From NCBI RefSeq assembly GCF_005221305.1, contig NZ_CP039887.1, positions 434,001 to 498,000 on the forward strand: a stretch of 64,000 nucleotides of DNA, written 5' to 3'. The position numbers were made by a program, and so were the translations under genes. This DNA comes from Neisseria subflava (lineage in GTDB: Bacteria; Pseudomonadota; Gammaproteobacteria; Burkholderiales; Neisseriaceae). Shown piece by piece: positions 50,611 to 59,590 of the stretch. The stretch's first letter is position 1. Every line of letters begins with the position of its first letter. The notes beneath the pieces were generated by a model. It was not told the DNA's origin, ran no database searches, and was given only the letters and a program-made list of their open reading frames with translations.

Positions 50611-51385
50611 TCAGACGGCCATCAGGTACTTTGTTAAACAGGCGATAGAAATTGTCGCTGGTGTTTTGTGCCAATGTTTCCAAGCTCTCGCCGCGCAGAT
50701 TGGCTAAGAACTCGGCCGTATAGCGGACGTAGGAAGGCTCGTTTTGTTTGCCGCGTTTGGGAGCCGGCGCGAGGAAGGGTGCATCGGTTTCTACCAAGAC
50801 TCTATCGGCAGGGACGTATTTGGCGGCTTCCTGAATCAGCGGTGCGTTTTTAAACGTTACAATGCCGGAGAAGGAGATGTACATGCCTAAATCCAAAGCG
50901 GCTTTGGCAAAGGCGACGTCTTCGGAGAAGCAGTGAATCACGCCGGAGTTGGTGTGGCACTCTTTCAAAATCCGCAACGTGTCTTCGGCCGCATCGCGCG
51001 TGTGGACGATAACGGGCAGACCGCTTTCGTTGGCGGCTTGGATATGGTCGGCAAAGCGTTGATGTTGCCATGACAAATCGCCTTTGCACCAGTAATAGTC
51101 CAAACCTGTTTCGCCGATACCGACGATTTTCGGATGTTTGGCCGCTTCTACCATTTCGGCAATGGTAAATTCTTCCGCTTCTTGGCTGTCGGGATGTATG
51201 CCGATGGTGCAGTAGATGTGGTCGTTTGCCTGAGCAATGTCGAATACTTCGGCAAAACTTTGTTTACTGACGCTGATGGCAAGCGCTTGCTTGACGCTTT
51301 GCGCTTCCATATTGGCAAAGACTTCGGGCAAGCGGTCTTTTAAGCCGTCAAAGTTGAGATGGCAATGTGAATCGATTAAATACAT
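50600..51385 (-). CDS. tatD: TatD family metal-dependent hydrolase (YcfH type)
   Basis: TatD-like proteins are metal-dependent nucleases/hydrolases with a TIM barrel. From 51385 the protein is 261 residues, beginning MYLIDSHCHLNFDGL. Metal ligands are seen in DSHCHL, GIGETGLDYYW, VIHTRDA, GVIHCFSED and VLVETDAPFLAP. The preferred start removes a 16-residue extension that overlaps pilZ. The final codons are within a DUS. It is third in a holB-pilZ-tatD run, a common neighbourhood for YcfH. Confidence 0.94.
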   Translation of the reverse strand: MYLIDSHCHLNFDGLKDRLPEVFANMEAQSVKQALAISVSKQSFAEVFDIAQANDHIYCTIGIHPDSQEAEEFTIAEMVEAAKHPKIVGIGETGLDYYWCKGDLSWQHQRFADHIQAANESGLPVIVHTRDAAEDTLRILKECHTNSGVIHCFSEDVAFAKAALDLGMYISFSGIVTFKNAPLIQEAAKYVPADRVLVETDAPFLAPAPKRGKQNEPSYVRYTAEFLANLRGESLETLAQNTSDNFYRLFNKVPDGRLNNG

Positions 51386-51389
51386 GGTA

Positions 51390-51743
51390 TTACAGGGTAA
51401 AAGTAGTGCGGTCGCTGCGCAGGCGCGGGCCAAGCTCGGCTTCGATCAGGTTTTTGGCCTGCAGGCAGCTTTCGTGTTCGGAGAATGCAAGGCCTACGCC
51501 TTTGGGACGGTGGGCTGAAGTGCGCGCCGGATTGATCCAAACGACTTTGGTTGGCAGGAAGCGTTTGGGGTAGTCGGCGATTTCTACGGCCAAGAGGATG
51601 TCTTCGCCTAGGGAGAATACGTCATCGGTCGGTACGAACAGACCGCCGTGTTCTAAAAACGGCATATAGCAGTTGTACAACAGATTGGGGTCTTTGAGTT
51701 GCAAAGCCAACATCTTCGCCGGAATGTCTTTTTTATTCATCAT
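51390..51743 (-). CDS. pilZ: Type IV pilus PilZ domain protein
   Basis: PilZ is needed for type IV pilus assembly; the Neisseria protein belongs to the non-canonical group that does not bind c-di-GMP. The 117-residue protein shows YNCYMPFLEHGGLFVPTDDVFSLGEDILLAVEI and the KVVWINPARTSAHRPKGVGLAF segment, and it lacks the RxxxR motif at its N terminus. It lies 10 bases after holB and 4 bases before tatD, so the three genes form an operon. Confidence 0.93.
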   Translation of the reverse strand: MMNKKDIPAKMLALQLKDPNLLYNCYMPFLEHGGLFVPTDDVFSLGEDILLAVEIADYPKRFLPTKVVWINPARTSAHRPKGVGLAFSEHESCLQAKNLIEAELGPRLRSDRTTFTL

Positions 51744-51753
51744 TTATTACCTG

Positions 51754-52734
51754 TTAGGGTTTGTTTTGCCAAAAATCTAAATATTCGATAAGCAGATACT
51801 CAAGCTGCATTTTAACACTCAAGGTATGGTATCCGTAAGGGTTGAGCGCGTTCAGACGGCTCAATAGGGCAAACAGCTTGCGTGAATCGGTTTTAGAGGC
51901 CGTCTGAAGCAGGGCTTGGGCATGGTGCGGATAATAAAGCGGCGCCATGTTTTGTTGTGCCAAGCCGACATCCATCAGCCACTTTTGCAGCCAGTCGATG
52001 AAAACGGCCAGCGGTTGTTTTTGTTTGTCGAACGCGGCGGCGTAGTCGAGTATGGCCAACAGGCGCGAGGCAGCCAGCAGCGCCAGCAATTCTTCGCGTA
52101 ATGCGTCCAATTCGGGAGTCGGCGTGAATAAAGGCGCGCCGCTGTGAAATGCCAACAAGGCTTCTGCATTTTCCACGCCCTGTTGGCGCAGATATGTCGC
52201 AGCCTGCTCATGGGTAGGCGAGGGCAGCACCATCTGGCGGCAACGGCTTTTGATGGTGGGCAGGAGTTTGTCGCGCGCATGGGTAACGAGCAGGAAAACG
52301 ACGTGTTGCGGCGGCTCTTCCAGAGCTTTCAACAAACCGTTTGCCGCCTGTGTATTCATGCTTTCAGCCGGATGCACCAATACCACGCGCAGTCCGCCGC
52401 GGACAGCGGTCAGGTAAATATTTTCCACAATATTGCGCACGGCATCGATTTTGATTTGCAGGAGTTTGCGTCCTATTGCCTCGCCTTCGGAAATTTCCGG
52501 CGTGAGTTCGTAAAAGTCGGGATGGGTGTTTTGGCTGAACAAATGGCACGAAGCACACTCGCCGCAGGGTTCATGACCGGACTTGGGCGATTCGCACAGC
52601 AATGCCTGCGCGACAAAGCGGGCAAACTCGGTTTTGCCGGTGTTTTCTTTGCCGGTAAACAGCCAGGCGTTGGGACGGTTTTGCCAATGGGCGGCGAGCT
52701 GTTGCCATTGGGTTTCATGCCATGGATAAATCAT
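51754..52734 (-). CDS. holB: DNA polymerase III subunit delta'
   Basis: HolB is a clamp-loader subunit of the replicative polymerase. The 326-residue protein has a P-loop-like KENTGKTEFARFVAQALLC, the zinc module CGECASCHLF, and EEPPQHVVFLLVTHARDKLLPTIKSRCR with the SRC motif. Being delta', its ATP site is degenerate. It heads the holB-pilZ-tatD operon. Confidence 0.94.
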   Translation of the reverse strand: MIYPWHETQWQQLAAHWQNRPNAWLFTGKENTGKTEFARFVAQALLCESPKSGHEPCGECASCHLFSQNTHPDFYELTPEISEGEAIGRKLLQIKIDAVRNIVENIYLTAVRGGLRVVLVHPAESMNTQAANGLLKALEEPPQHVVFLLVTHARDKLLPTIKSRCRQMVLPSPTHEQAATYLRQQGVENAEALLAFHSGAPLFTPTPELDALREELLALLAASRLLAILDYAAAFDKQKQPLAVFIDWLQKWLMDVGLAQQNMAPLYYPHHAQALLQTASKTDSRKLFALLSRLNALNPYGYHTLSVKMQLEYLLIEYLDFWQNKP

Positions 52735-52774
52735 ATCGTTTGGGAACTATAAGGTAGGTGGTTATTATACTCTC

Positions 52775-52803
52775 AGGCCGTCTGAAAAGGTTTCAGACGG
52801 CCT
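52775..52803. terminator. DUS hairpin upstream of holB
   Basis: Arms at 52775-52786 and 52792-52803 with a 5-nt loop; probably marks the end of transcription from the lplT side. Confidence 0.75.
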
Positions 52804-52868
52804 TTAATAAACTGCTTAAAAATTAATCAAATATATTTTTACTTTGAAATATCAATCATTAAGCTTAC

Positions 52869-53031
52869 TTATTCACAGCCTTTGCACACGCTTGTTTGGG
52901 GAAAATGTGCATTTTGTTTGGCGGCAAAGTAGTGCTTAAAATTTAGGCAGTCCCGTTTTTTAATTTTAAATCAGACAGTAATCTGATTTATGCACAAGCT
53001 GTCCACGCGATTGAATAGTGAAAATGTGCAT
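52869..53031. promoter_or_regulatory. Intergenic cluster of DnaA-box-like sequences and dyads
   Basis: Between holB and lplT (320 bp, no gene) lie two exact TTATNCACA 9-mers: TTATTCACA (52869-52877) and TTATGCACA (52988-52996). Further TGCACA/TGTGCA copies make two ATGCACA..TGTGCAT-type dyads, and the 12-mer GAAAATGTGCAT occurs in both halves (starting at 52901, and near 53020 with one flanking change). A 9-bp dyad TAAATCAGA/TCTGATTTA (52967-52990) overlaps the second 9-mer. Confidence 0.45.
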
Positions 53032-53055
53032 GGTGGGGATACTTTTCAGACGGCC

Positions 53056-54372
53056 TTATTTGTTGATTTTCAACAAAGCGGTCAAATCTCCGATAAATTT
53101 TGGTTCCCGTTTGATGAGGTAAATAATCAACGGAAGATTACCCACGGCAACAATCAAATATAGCAGCGTAATGCTGTCAAACAACATCAGCAAAACCGCG
53201 CTCAAAATGGCGGCAGACACCATAAACACGCCGTTGATGATGTTGTTGGCGGCGACGGCGTGGGCGCGGAAGGTTTCGCTGCTGGCGGTTTGCAGCCAAG
53301 TGTAGAGCGGTACGGAGAAGAAGCCGCCGAAAAAGCCGATGGTAGACATCACGAGCATAATTGGATACGCTTGGACTTGTGATAAAAACCAAATAATGCC
53401 GTTTAATTCGGTAAAGCGTTGGCCGTGGGTCAGCCACACCAGCAATAATCCACAGACGGTCAGACCCAGAGTACCGATGGTAACCAAGCCCAAAATCAGG
53501 CGCTCATGGCTGAGTTTGGCGCATAACACCGAGCCGATGGCAATGCCGATGGAGAACAGCGCCAACATCAGGTTGAACACATTATCGTTGCCGCCCAAAT
53601 GGATTTGCGTGAACGTCGGCAGTTGGGTGGTATAAACCGAGCCGACAAACCAAAACCATGAAATACCGATGATGGACATGAATACGGGACGATCGGCCGC
53701 CGCTTCACGAATCAGTAAATTCGTGCCTTTGATGATGTTCCATTCGATTTTTGTGTCCGGCATTTTAGCGGGTACAGACGGCATAAACAGACTGGTCATC
53801 GTGCCGCTGACGGCGACCAATAACACCAAACCGCCAACAATATACGGCGGAACGCCTGCGACTGCCGTGCCCAAAAGTTGGCCAAGCAAAATGGCGATAA
53901 ACGTACCCGATTCAATCAGGCTGTTGCCCATAATCAGCTCTTTGTCGTTAAGATAATCGGGCAAAATCGCGTATTTCAGCGGGCCGAACAAGGTCGATTG
54001 CGTACCCATGCAAAACAGGCAGATTAAAAGCAAAGGTGCGGATTGGATGTAGAAGCCATATGCCGCCACTGCCATGATGATGATTTCCAACAGCTTAATC
54101 CAACGCGCTAAAACTGCTTTATCGAATTTGTTGCTCAATTGTCCTGAGAGCGCGGAAAACAGGAAGTAGGGCAGGATAAACAGCATTGCGCCCAAGTTCA
54201 GCATTTGGCTGGGCGGCAGAAAGTCGTTTTTGCCCAAACCGTAAAAACTGATCATCACGAATAATGCGGTTTTGAACATATTATCGTTAAACGCGCCCAA
54301 AAACTGCGTCCCAAAGAGCGGCGCAAAACGGCGGGTCGTGTGGAAATTCAGATTATCTTTTTTAAGGCTCAT
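53056..54372 (-). CDS. lplT: MFS transporter, LplT (lysophospholipid) family
   Basis: LplT flips lysophospholipids across the inner membrane for reacylation. The 438-residue protein has about 12 membrane segments and the family opening FAPLFGTQFLGAFNDNMFKTAL, then MGTQSTLFGPLKYAILPDYL and the SVPLYTWLQTASSETFRAHAVAANN loop. In E. coli LplT is paired with the Aas acyltransferase; here no aas is present in the window. The ATG overlaps the ccoS stop by four bases (ATGA), so the two are translationally coupled. Confidence 0.9.
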   Translation of the reverse strand: MSLKKDNLNFHTTRRFAPLFGTQFLGAFNDNMFKTALFVMISFYGLGKNDFLPPSQMLNLGAMLFILPYFLFSALSGQLSNKFDKAVLARWIKLLEIIIMAVAAYGFYIQSAPLLLICLFCMGTQSTLFGPLKYAILPDYLNDKELIMGNSLIESGTFIAILLGQLLGTAVAGVPPYIVGGLVLLVAVSGTMTSLFMPSVPAKMPDTKIEWNIIKGTNLLIREAAADRPVFMSIIGISWFWFVGSVYTTQLPTFTQIHLGGNDNVFNLMLALFSIGIAIGSVLCAKLSHERLILGLVTIGTLGLTVCGLLLVWLTHGQRFTELNGIIWFLSQVQAYPIMLVMSTIGFFGGFFSVPLYTWLQTASSETFRAHAVAANNIINGVFMVSAAILSAVLLMLFDSITLLYLIVAVGNLPLIIYLIKREPKFIGDLTALLKINK

Positions 54373-54557
54373 TGTTTGGATTCTTTATCTTCATCTTTTT
54401 CGATCAGTTTTTCAGTGGAGTCGTCGTCCATCAAAATGCGGTGCGCAGGGCCTTCAAGGTCGTCAAACTGTCCGTTTTTACCCGACCACCAGAAAAACCA
54501 GCCGATGATAAAGGCCAAAATAATGCTGATGGGGACAAGGATAAACATACTTTCCAT
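54369..54557 (-). CDS. ccoS: cbb3-type cytochrome oxidase assembly protein CcoS
   Basis: CcoS is a one-helix membrane protein needed for cofactor insertion into cbb3 oxidase. It has 62 residues: a membrane helix (about 4-24, MFILVPISIILAFIIGWFFWWSGK), the conserved GQFDDLEGPAHRILMDDD motif and a charged tail. The ccoNOP and ccoI genes are not in the window. Its start overlaps the stop of the upstream gene by one base, and its stop overlaps lplT. Confidence 0.93.
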   Translation of the reverse strand: MESMFILVPISIILAFIIGWFFWWSGKNGQFDDLEGPAHRILMDDDSTEKLIEKDEDKESKQ

Positions 54558-54862
54558 TACATCGCTCCGGTCAAATCGGTCAGGATAAAGGTTTTGCCGC
54601 TGATGGTCAGGTATTCGTTGCGCAACGCGCCGATATTTTTATCGTCGAAAAACAATTCGATACGGTCTTTAACCACGCGCCAGTATTGTGGGATATCGGT
54701 TTGCTCAAAAGGCGACAACACCGCCGCTTCGGCTGCATCTTCGCTTTGCAGCTTGATTGCGAAGCGTCCGCTTTGCGGCGGATTTTGTGATTCATCGTCT
54801 GCCAACATAATAAAAAATCCGGCGTGTTCACCGTCTTGAGTGTGGATACTGAAATAATGCAT
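54557..54862 (-). CDS. Small conserved hypothetical protein
   Basis: I do not recognise this 101-residue protein. It has no signal peptide, no cysteine and no membrane segment; it is acidic, with probable beta strands (MHYFSIHTQDGEHAGFFIMLA, GRFAIKLQSEDAAEAAV, YWRVVKDRIELFFDDK). It is the first gene of a tightly overlapping run with ccoS and lplT (TAATG junction), which is strong evidence that it is expressed. A role with oxidase assembly is only a guess. Confidence 0.7.
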   Translation of the reverse strand: MHYFSIHTQDGEHAGFFIMLADDESQNPPQSGRFAIKLQSEDAAEAAVLSPFEQTDIPQYWRVVKDRIELFFDDKNIGALRNEYLTISGKTFILTDLTGAM

Positions 54863-55096
54863 ATCGGGAAATCTTCAAAACCGCCGTCATTTTTTCAGAC
54901 GGCCTAAAATAAAATTCCGTCCATTTTACATCAAATATTAAGTCAAGCAGCCGATTACATTTTTTGTTAGAATACGGCGTTTACTTTGTTAATCTGTTCA
55001 GACCGCTACCCACTACGTCCCACAAGGGGTGCAACATAGCCGGAGCAGCAGTAAGGTCCCGACAAAAATTCCGTCTGAAACCTCAAGGAGCATAAA

Positions 55097-56293
55097 ATGA
55101 CACAAAAATTAATCTTGGTTTTGAACTGCGGCAGCTCTTCTCTCAAAGGTGCCGTATTGGATAACGACAGCGGCGAAGTATTGCTGAGCTGCCTTGCCGA
55201 AAAACTCAATCTGCCCGATGCCTACATCACCTTCAAATTCAACGGCGAAAAACACAAAGTCGACCTGTCCGCCAAGCCCGACCACACCGGTGCAGTTGAA
55301 GCCCTGATGGAAGAACTCAAAGCCCACGGCCTCGATACCCGTATCGGCGCGATCGGCCACCGCGTGGTAAGCGGCGGCGAATTGTACAGCGAATCCATTT
55401 TGGTTACCGACGATGTTATCGCTGGTATCGAAAAATGTATTCCACTTGCTCCTCTGCACAACCCGGCTCACCTTTTGGGCCTGCGCGCTGCACAAAGCAT
55501 CTTCAAAGGCCTGCCGAACGTTGTCGTATTCGACACTGCATTCCATCAAACCATGCCTGAACACGCTTACAAATATGCTGTTCCACATGAATTGTATGAA
55601 AAATACGGCTTGCGCCGCTACGGTGCGCACGGTACCAGCTACCGCTTCGTTTCTGACGAAACTGCACGCTTCCTCGGCAAAGATAAAAAAGACCTGCGCA
55701 TGGTGATTGCCCACTTGGGTAACGGCGCATCTATCGCAGCAGTTGCCAACGGCGAATGTAAAGATACCAGCATGGGACTGACTCCGCTGGAAGGCTTGGT
55801 AATGGGTACCCGCAGCGGCGATATCGACCCTTCAGTTTTCAGCTTCTTGGCTGAAAACGCAAACATGACCATTTCCCAAATTACCGAAATGCTGAACAAA
55901 AAATCAGGCCTGCTCGGTATCTCCGGTTTGTCTAACGACTGCCGTACCATCGAAGAAGAAGCTGCCAACGGCCACGCAGGTGCCAAACTGGCTCTGGAAA
56001 TCTTCATCTACCGCTTGGCTAAATACATCGGCAGCATGGCAGTAGCAGCCGGCGGTTTGGACGCATTGGTGTTTACCGGCGGCATCGGCGAAAACTCCGA
56101 CATCATCCGCGAACGCGTATTGGGTTACTTGGGCTTCCTCGGTTTGCACATCGACCAAGAAGCCAACCTGAAAGCCCGTTTTGGTAACGCCGGCGTAATT
56201 ACCACTGCCGACAGCAAAGCTGTTGCCGTTGTGATTCCTACCAACGAAGAATTGATGATTGCACACGATACAGCCCGTCTGAGCGGCCTGTAA
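55097..56293 (+). CDS. ackA: Acetate kinase
   Basis: AckA interconverts acetyl phosphate and acetate with ADP/ATP. The 398-residue protein has LNCGSSSLKGAVL, GHRVVSGGE, FDTAFHQTMPEHAYKYAVP, HLGNGASI and FTGGIGENS in the expected order. CAAGGAGCATAAA precedes the ATG. The leader (about 55000-55080) is GC-richer than its flank and contains a small CCC-ACAA-GGGG hairpin and a single DUS core (CCGTCTGAA). No pta gene is adjacent. Confidence 0.96.
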   Translation: MTQKLILVLNCGSSSLKGAVLDNDSGEVLLSCLAEKLNLPDAYITFKFNGEKHKVDLSAKPDHTGAVEALMEELKAHGLDTRIGAIGHRVVSGGELYSESILVTDDVIAGIEKCIPLAPLHNPAHLLGLRAAQSIFKGLPNVVVFDTAFHQTMPEHAYKYAVPHELYEKYGLRRYGAHGTSYRFVSDETARFLGKDKKDLRMVIAHLGNGASIAAVANGECKDTSMGLTPLEGLVMGTRSGDIDPSVFSFLAENANMTISQITEMLNKKSGLLGISGLSNDCRTIEEEAANGHAGAKLALEIFIYRLAKYIGSMAVAAGGLDALVFTGGIGENSDIIRERVLGYLGFLGLHIDQEANLKARFGNAGVITTADSKAVAVVIPTNEELMIAHDTARLSGL

Positions 56294-56308
56294 TCCGTCA
56301 TTATTGAA

Positions 56309-56334
56309 AACCTGCCCGCAAGGGCAGGTTTTTT
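56309..56334 (+). terminator. Rho-independent terminator of ackA
   Basis: CCTGCCC-GCAA-GGGCAGG is followed by T6; it is a classical GC-rich terminator, not DUS-based. Confidence 0.92.
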
Positions 56335-56372
56335 GTTGTGTATAGATAAAGAGAATTTTGAGAATATACTGA

Positions 56373-56406
56373 AAAAAGCCGGTAAACATTGTGTTTACCG
56401 GCTTTT
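56373..56406. terminator. Bidirectional terminator between ackA and the tdfH-like gene
   Basis: AAAGCCGGTAAACA and its complement form a 14-bp stem with a 3-nt loop, with A and T runs on both sides. It mainly serves the receptor on the minus strand. Confidence 0.88.
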
Positions 56407-56442
56407 TAATCAGTGCAATATTAAGAATGCTGACGGATAGGT

Positions 56443-59205
56443 TTAGAACTTATAACTGATGGTAAACAGCAAAGTCCTGCCTCGTGCGTAGTTGTTCAAG
56501 ACGGAACGTGTCGTGCCGCCATATTTGCCATTGCATAAACCGTTGGCATCGCATTCGACTTCCTCATCATCTAAACCGCCTTTTCTTTCAAATACGCTGA
56601 AATAGCGCTGGGTTGCAGCATCGTTTGCAGCATCCAAAGGGTCGATATAGCGTTTATTGAACGCATTTTGAATGTCGAAACGAAGGATAAGGTTTTTCTT
56701 CGGTTCATAATTGGCATAGAAATCAAAAATCATCGGCTGTCTGTTGATGCTTTCTGTTTTTTTGATCACCCTTCTGCCCATTTGATGTGAAGAGTAGGTA
56801 TTGGCACCGGTTGTACCGTCAACAAATTCCTCCTCAGTCGTCGCCCGTGTACTTTTGCCGTAATAGCGCATAATGCCGCCGATGGTCAATTTGTTGCCCA
56901 ACCATCGGGACCCTAATTCAAACCGACCATAATCTCGGGGTAAGCGTGAAATTTTGCTTAAGCCGTAGCCCTGTTTAATTTGGTCTTCTTTAGAAGAATT
57001 ACGGGGCGATTCGCTGGCATCGCTATAATTGGTCGGCTGGTTGGTTTTTTGATATGCGTAAGACAGGGTTGTAAAAAAGCGGCCGAAATCATAGTTCATT
57101 TCCACTTCCAAACCGTTTTTATGGACAGGTTTGGCATAGTTTCGATGCTGGATAGAGTATTGCAGGCCGGTACTGGTTACCCAGCTGGGTGCTTTATCCA
57201 AATCCCACCATTTGCCATAAACATTGTGGATATAGTTGTTTATCCTGCTGCGGTAAGCGACCAGTTTGAAACCCAATACATCGTCCGGCTTGAAAATCCC
57301 TTTTTTGAAGGTATTGAAGCCTATTTGGTAAGTATTGGCCTGTTCCGGCTTAAGGGCGGTATTGACGCCTGAGTCGCCGATTTGTGAAAAATACATTTCT
57401 TGAATATTCGGCATTCTATGCGTACGCGAATAGCTGATAAACGGCATAAAGTAGTCGTTGACATTGATGTTTAATGCTACCGAATGGTTTACCGCATGCT
57501 TTTTACCGGATTTGGTATAAACCGGTTCGTAAAGGTCGCAGCTTGGCGTGCAATGCTGTTTATAAATTTCAGAATCTTCTCCAAATGCTTTTTTAAAGTC
57601 TTCTTGGGTATTGAAGTAGTCGGTATATTCGCCTTTGTAGCGGTAGTTGACCATATTGGCGCTGTAATTCAATTGATAAATGCCTTTTTTCAAGGAAGTA
57701 TCAAAATAGAACGTATTGAATTTTTGCTGGCCTGAAGGTTGCAATATGGTTGATTTCTGAGGAAATATTCCTTTGTCGCCTTTGAAGCGGCCTAAAAAGC
57801 TGTACAGGCCGGCATCTTGATCCGGGCCGTCGTAAAACAGGCTCAGCTCTTCCGGAAAGCGGTTTTTACTGTATTGGTTTTTAAAGAAATTGAAACCGAC
57901 GGTGGCTTTTAAATCTGTTTTTTGGGGAAGGTTGAAAGAAAATCTGTTGTTGATATCCAAAAGATTGGCTGTGTTTTTGGTTTCCAAATAATCAAGCAGT
58001 CCCCATCCTGAAAAACGTGAGTTTTTCGGATATTTTTGTTTTCCCAGATTATGGGCGGCCAACACGTTTAAATCGACATAATCGCCAATGTTTAAGTTGT
58101 AATTGGCTTGGTAATTGCGGTTTTCTACTTTGCGGCTGCCGATACGGTTGTTCATGGTACGAAGTTGAAGATCCAGCTTGTTGTTGTCGTTTTCGTATTC
58201 CACTTTGACCAAATGGCTGTTTGAGCGTTGTTGCAGGCTGGTCGGGTCGATTGGAGTCAGGTCCCATTGCGGTGCTAAATTCTCTTTCCAGCTTCTTTCC
58301 AAATCATCAACATAATCTCTTTGCAAAACCTCAGGATCGTTATATTTTTTGGAGAAAGGGTAGTCCCAATAGCTTTTACCGACTGCGTTGCGCTTGGAAA
58401 AGTCGCGAACCCAACGATTTTGCCCTTGGTCGAATTTCAATAAGTTGCTTTCAAAATATTCTTGTTTTTTACGGTCCAAATATTCTTCGCCAAAATTGCC
58501 GATACGCTGACCGCCACCGCCTACTTTATAGTTTTGCTCGACATTGCGGTGGCTATAACCATATAAGGCACCAAGGCGCGCGCCACTGTCAAACCATTTT
58601 TGTGCTGCTCCGGTTGCCATAAAGTTGCTTTTGGTGCTGTTTGTGCCGGTCAATCCTTTGGTCAAGAGGCCGAAGGTATTGTTTCCGTGTACCACATCGT
58701 CTACCCGTAAAGTACGGAAATTGGCTGTACCGGATAAGGCATTGATACCGTTGGCACCTGTGAAACTGCCTTTGGTTACATCCACGCCGGCAATAAAATT
58801 GGGATCCAGTGCCGTACCGAATTGCGAGGAGCTGCCGCTGCGTCCGGCATCGGCAGAAGTGGAATAGAAGGTTTGGGTGACGCCGTCAACCATCGTATTG
58901 ACGCGTCCCAAACCGCTATCGCCACGGATATTGACCGCCAATACCCCCGATCCCTTGTCTTGTTGGGTGAAGACGCCGGGCATGCTCCGCACGATGGCAT
59001 CGATGTTTTCGCTGGATTGATAAACGCGTTCACGCGAACTTTTGGCTTGGCCTTCGGTAAAAACTTTTTTCTCTTTGGCAATGTATTTGCCTTTGACTTG
59101 AATTTCATCAAGCTCTTGAGTTGAAACCTCGTCTTCTGCGTGTGCGATACTTGTTATAGCCAGTAAAGATAATGTCAGTAGGTTTAATTTGAAATTCGGA
59201 TTCAT
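56443..59205 (-). CDS. tdfH: TonB-dependent receptor, TdfH/CbpA (calprotectin-binding) type
   Basis: In pathogenic Neisseria TdfH (CbpA) binds host calprotectin and takes up zinc. This 920-residue protein matches my memory of that receptor closely: KKVFTEGQAKSSRERVYQSS, then NIDAIVRSMPGVFTQQDKGSG and RGDSGLGRVNTMVDGVTQTFYSTS in the plug. The barrel has SRTHRMPNIQEMYFSQIGDSGV and NNYIHNVYGKWWDLDKAP, and it ends RTLLFTISYKF. The signal peptide ends IAHA, and DEIQVKGK is the TonB box region. A commensal ortholog may bind another zinc source. A Zur-like motif lies upstream, and zur itself is 2 kb away. Confidence 0.88.
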   Translation of the reverse strand: MNPNFKLNLLTLSLLAITSIAHAEDEVSTQELDEIQVKGKYIAKEKKVFTEGQAKSSRERVYQSSENIDAIVRSMPGVFTQQDKGSGVLAVNIRGDSGLGRVNTMVDGVTQTFYSTSADAGRSGSSSQFGTALDPNFIAGVDVTKGSFTGANGINALSGTANFRTLRVDDVVHGNNTFGLLTKGLTGTNSTKSNFMATGAAQKWFDSGARLGALYGYSHRNVEQNYKVGGGGQRIGNFGEEYLDRKKQEYFESNLLKFDQGQNRWVRDFSKRNAVGKSYWDYPFSKKYNDPEVLQRDYVDDLERSWKENLAPQWDLTPIDPTSLQQRSNSHLVKVEYENDNNKLDLQLRTMNNRIGSRKVENRNYQANYNLNIGDYVDLNVLAAHNLGKQKYPKNSRFSGWGLLDYLETKNTANLLDINNRFSFNLPQKTDLKATVGFNFFKNQYSKNRFPEELSLFYDGPDQDAGLYSFLGRFKGDKGIFPQKSTILQPSGQQKFNTFYFDTSLKKGIYQLNYSANMVNYRYKGEYTDYFNTQEDFKKAFGEDSEIYKQHCTPSCDLYEPVYTKSGKKHAVNHSVALNINVNDYFMPFISYSRTHRMPNIQEMYFSQIGDSGVNTALKPEQANTYQIGFNTFKKGIFKPDDVLGFKLVAYRSRINNYIHNVYGKWWDLDKAPSWVTSTGLQYSIQHRNYAKPVHKNGLEVEMNYDFGRFFTTLSYAYQKTNQPTNYSDASESPRNSSKEDQIKQGYGLSKISRLPRDYGRFELGSRWLGNKLTIGGIMRYYGKSTRATTEEEFVDGTTGANTYSSHQMGRRVIKKTESINRQPMIFDFYANYEPKKNLILRFDIQNAFNKRYIDPLDAANDAATQRYFSVFERKGGLDDEEVECDANGLCNGKYGGTTRSVLNNYARGRTLLFTISYKF

Positions 59206-59228
59206 GATAGTTACCTCAGAAACGAAGT

Positions 59229-59243
59229 CGCTACTTTATAACA
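59229..59243 (-). promoter_or_regulatory. Zur-box-like motif upstream of the tdfH-like gene
   Basis: On the minus strand the sequence is TGTTATAAAGTAGCG. The first half agrees with TGTTAT of the Neisseria Zur consensus as I recall it (TGTTATDNHATAACA), the second half only partly. It shares GTTATAA-GTA with the site before zur. It lies about 25-40 bases before the start codon. Confidence 0.35.
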
Positions 59244-59543
59244 TATTATTAAACTTTACAAATATTTTAATAATGGTTTTTATTTGTGAAAAAATAAAGC
59301 AGATTCTTGTTTCAGGAGATAATCCACCCGCATATGATTAATCTGACGGCAAAGATAAAGCAGGTCTGAATTTGAATTTGGTTGATCGAGAAGAAGGGTG
59401 ATTTAATTGAATTTAAACAGCCGGAAGAAGAAAATTTGATTGCGATATGTGAATTGAGCCGTCGGTTTCAAATGAAACAGGTAAAAAAAATGAAATGCAA
59501 AATATAAAGTCAATATAGAAAGATTTGAAGTCAGTTGAAGAAA

Positions 59544-59575
59544 AGGCCGTCTGAAAATGATATTTCAGACGGCCT
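59544..59575. terminator. DUS hairpin behind the cytochrome c' gene
   Basis: The DUS arms enclose 8 nt just past the stop on the minus strand. Confidence 0.82.
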
Positions 59576-59590
59576 TTATTGTTTTAAGCC

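Larger units (their letters stand above)
59206..59590. other. Intergenic region upstream of the tdfH-like gene
   Basis: About 385 bp between the receptor start and the cytochrome c' stop. It holds the receptor promoter zone (59206-59290), the Zur-like motif and a DUS hairpin (59544-59575). The middle is AT-rich with only short meaningless frames. Confidence 0.5.

Noticed and set aside
53056..54372. Chromosome origin next to lplT
   Set aside because: DnaA-box-like sequences are present, but there is no dnaA, dnaN or AT-rich 13-mer array, so I keep it as an unexplained cluster rather than an oriC.
55000..55096. Riboswitch in the ackA leader
   Set aside because: The stretch is GC-richer than its flanks, but I could only draw one short hairpin and could not match a known riboswitch class.
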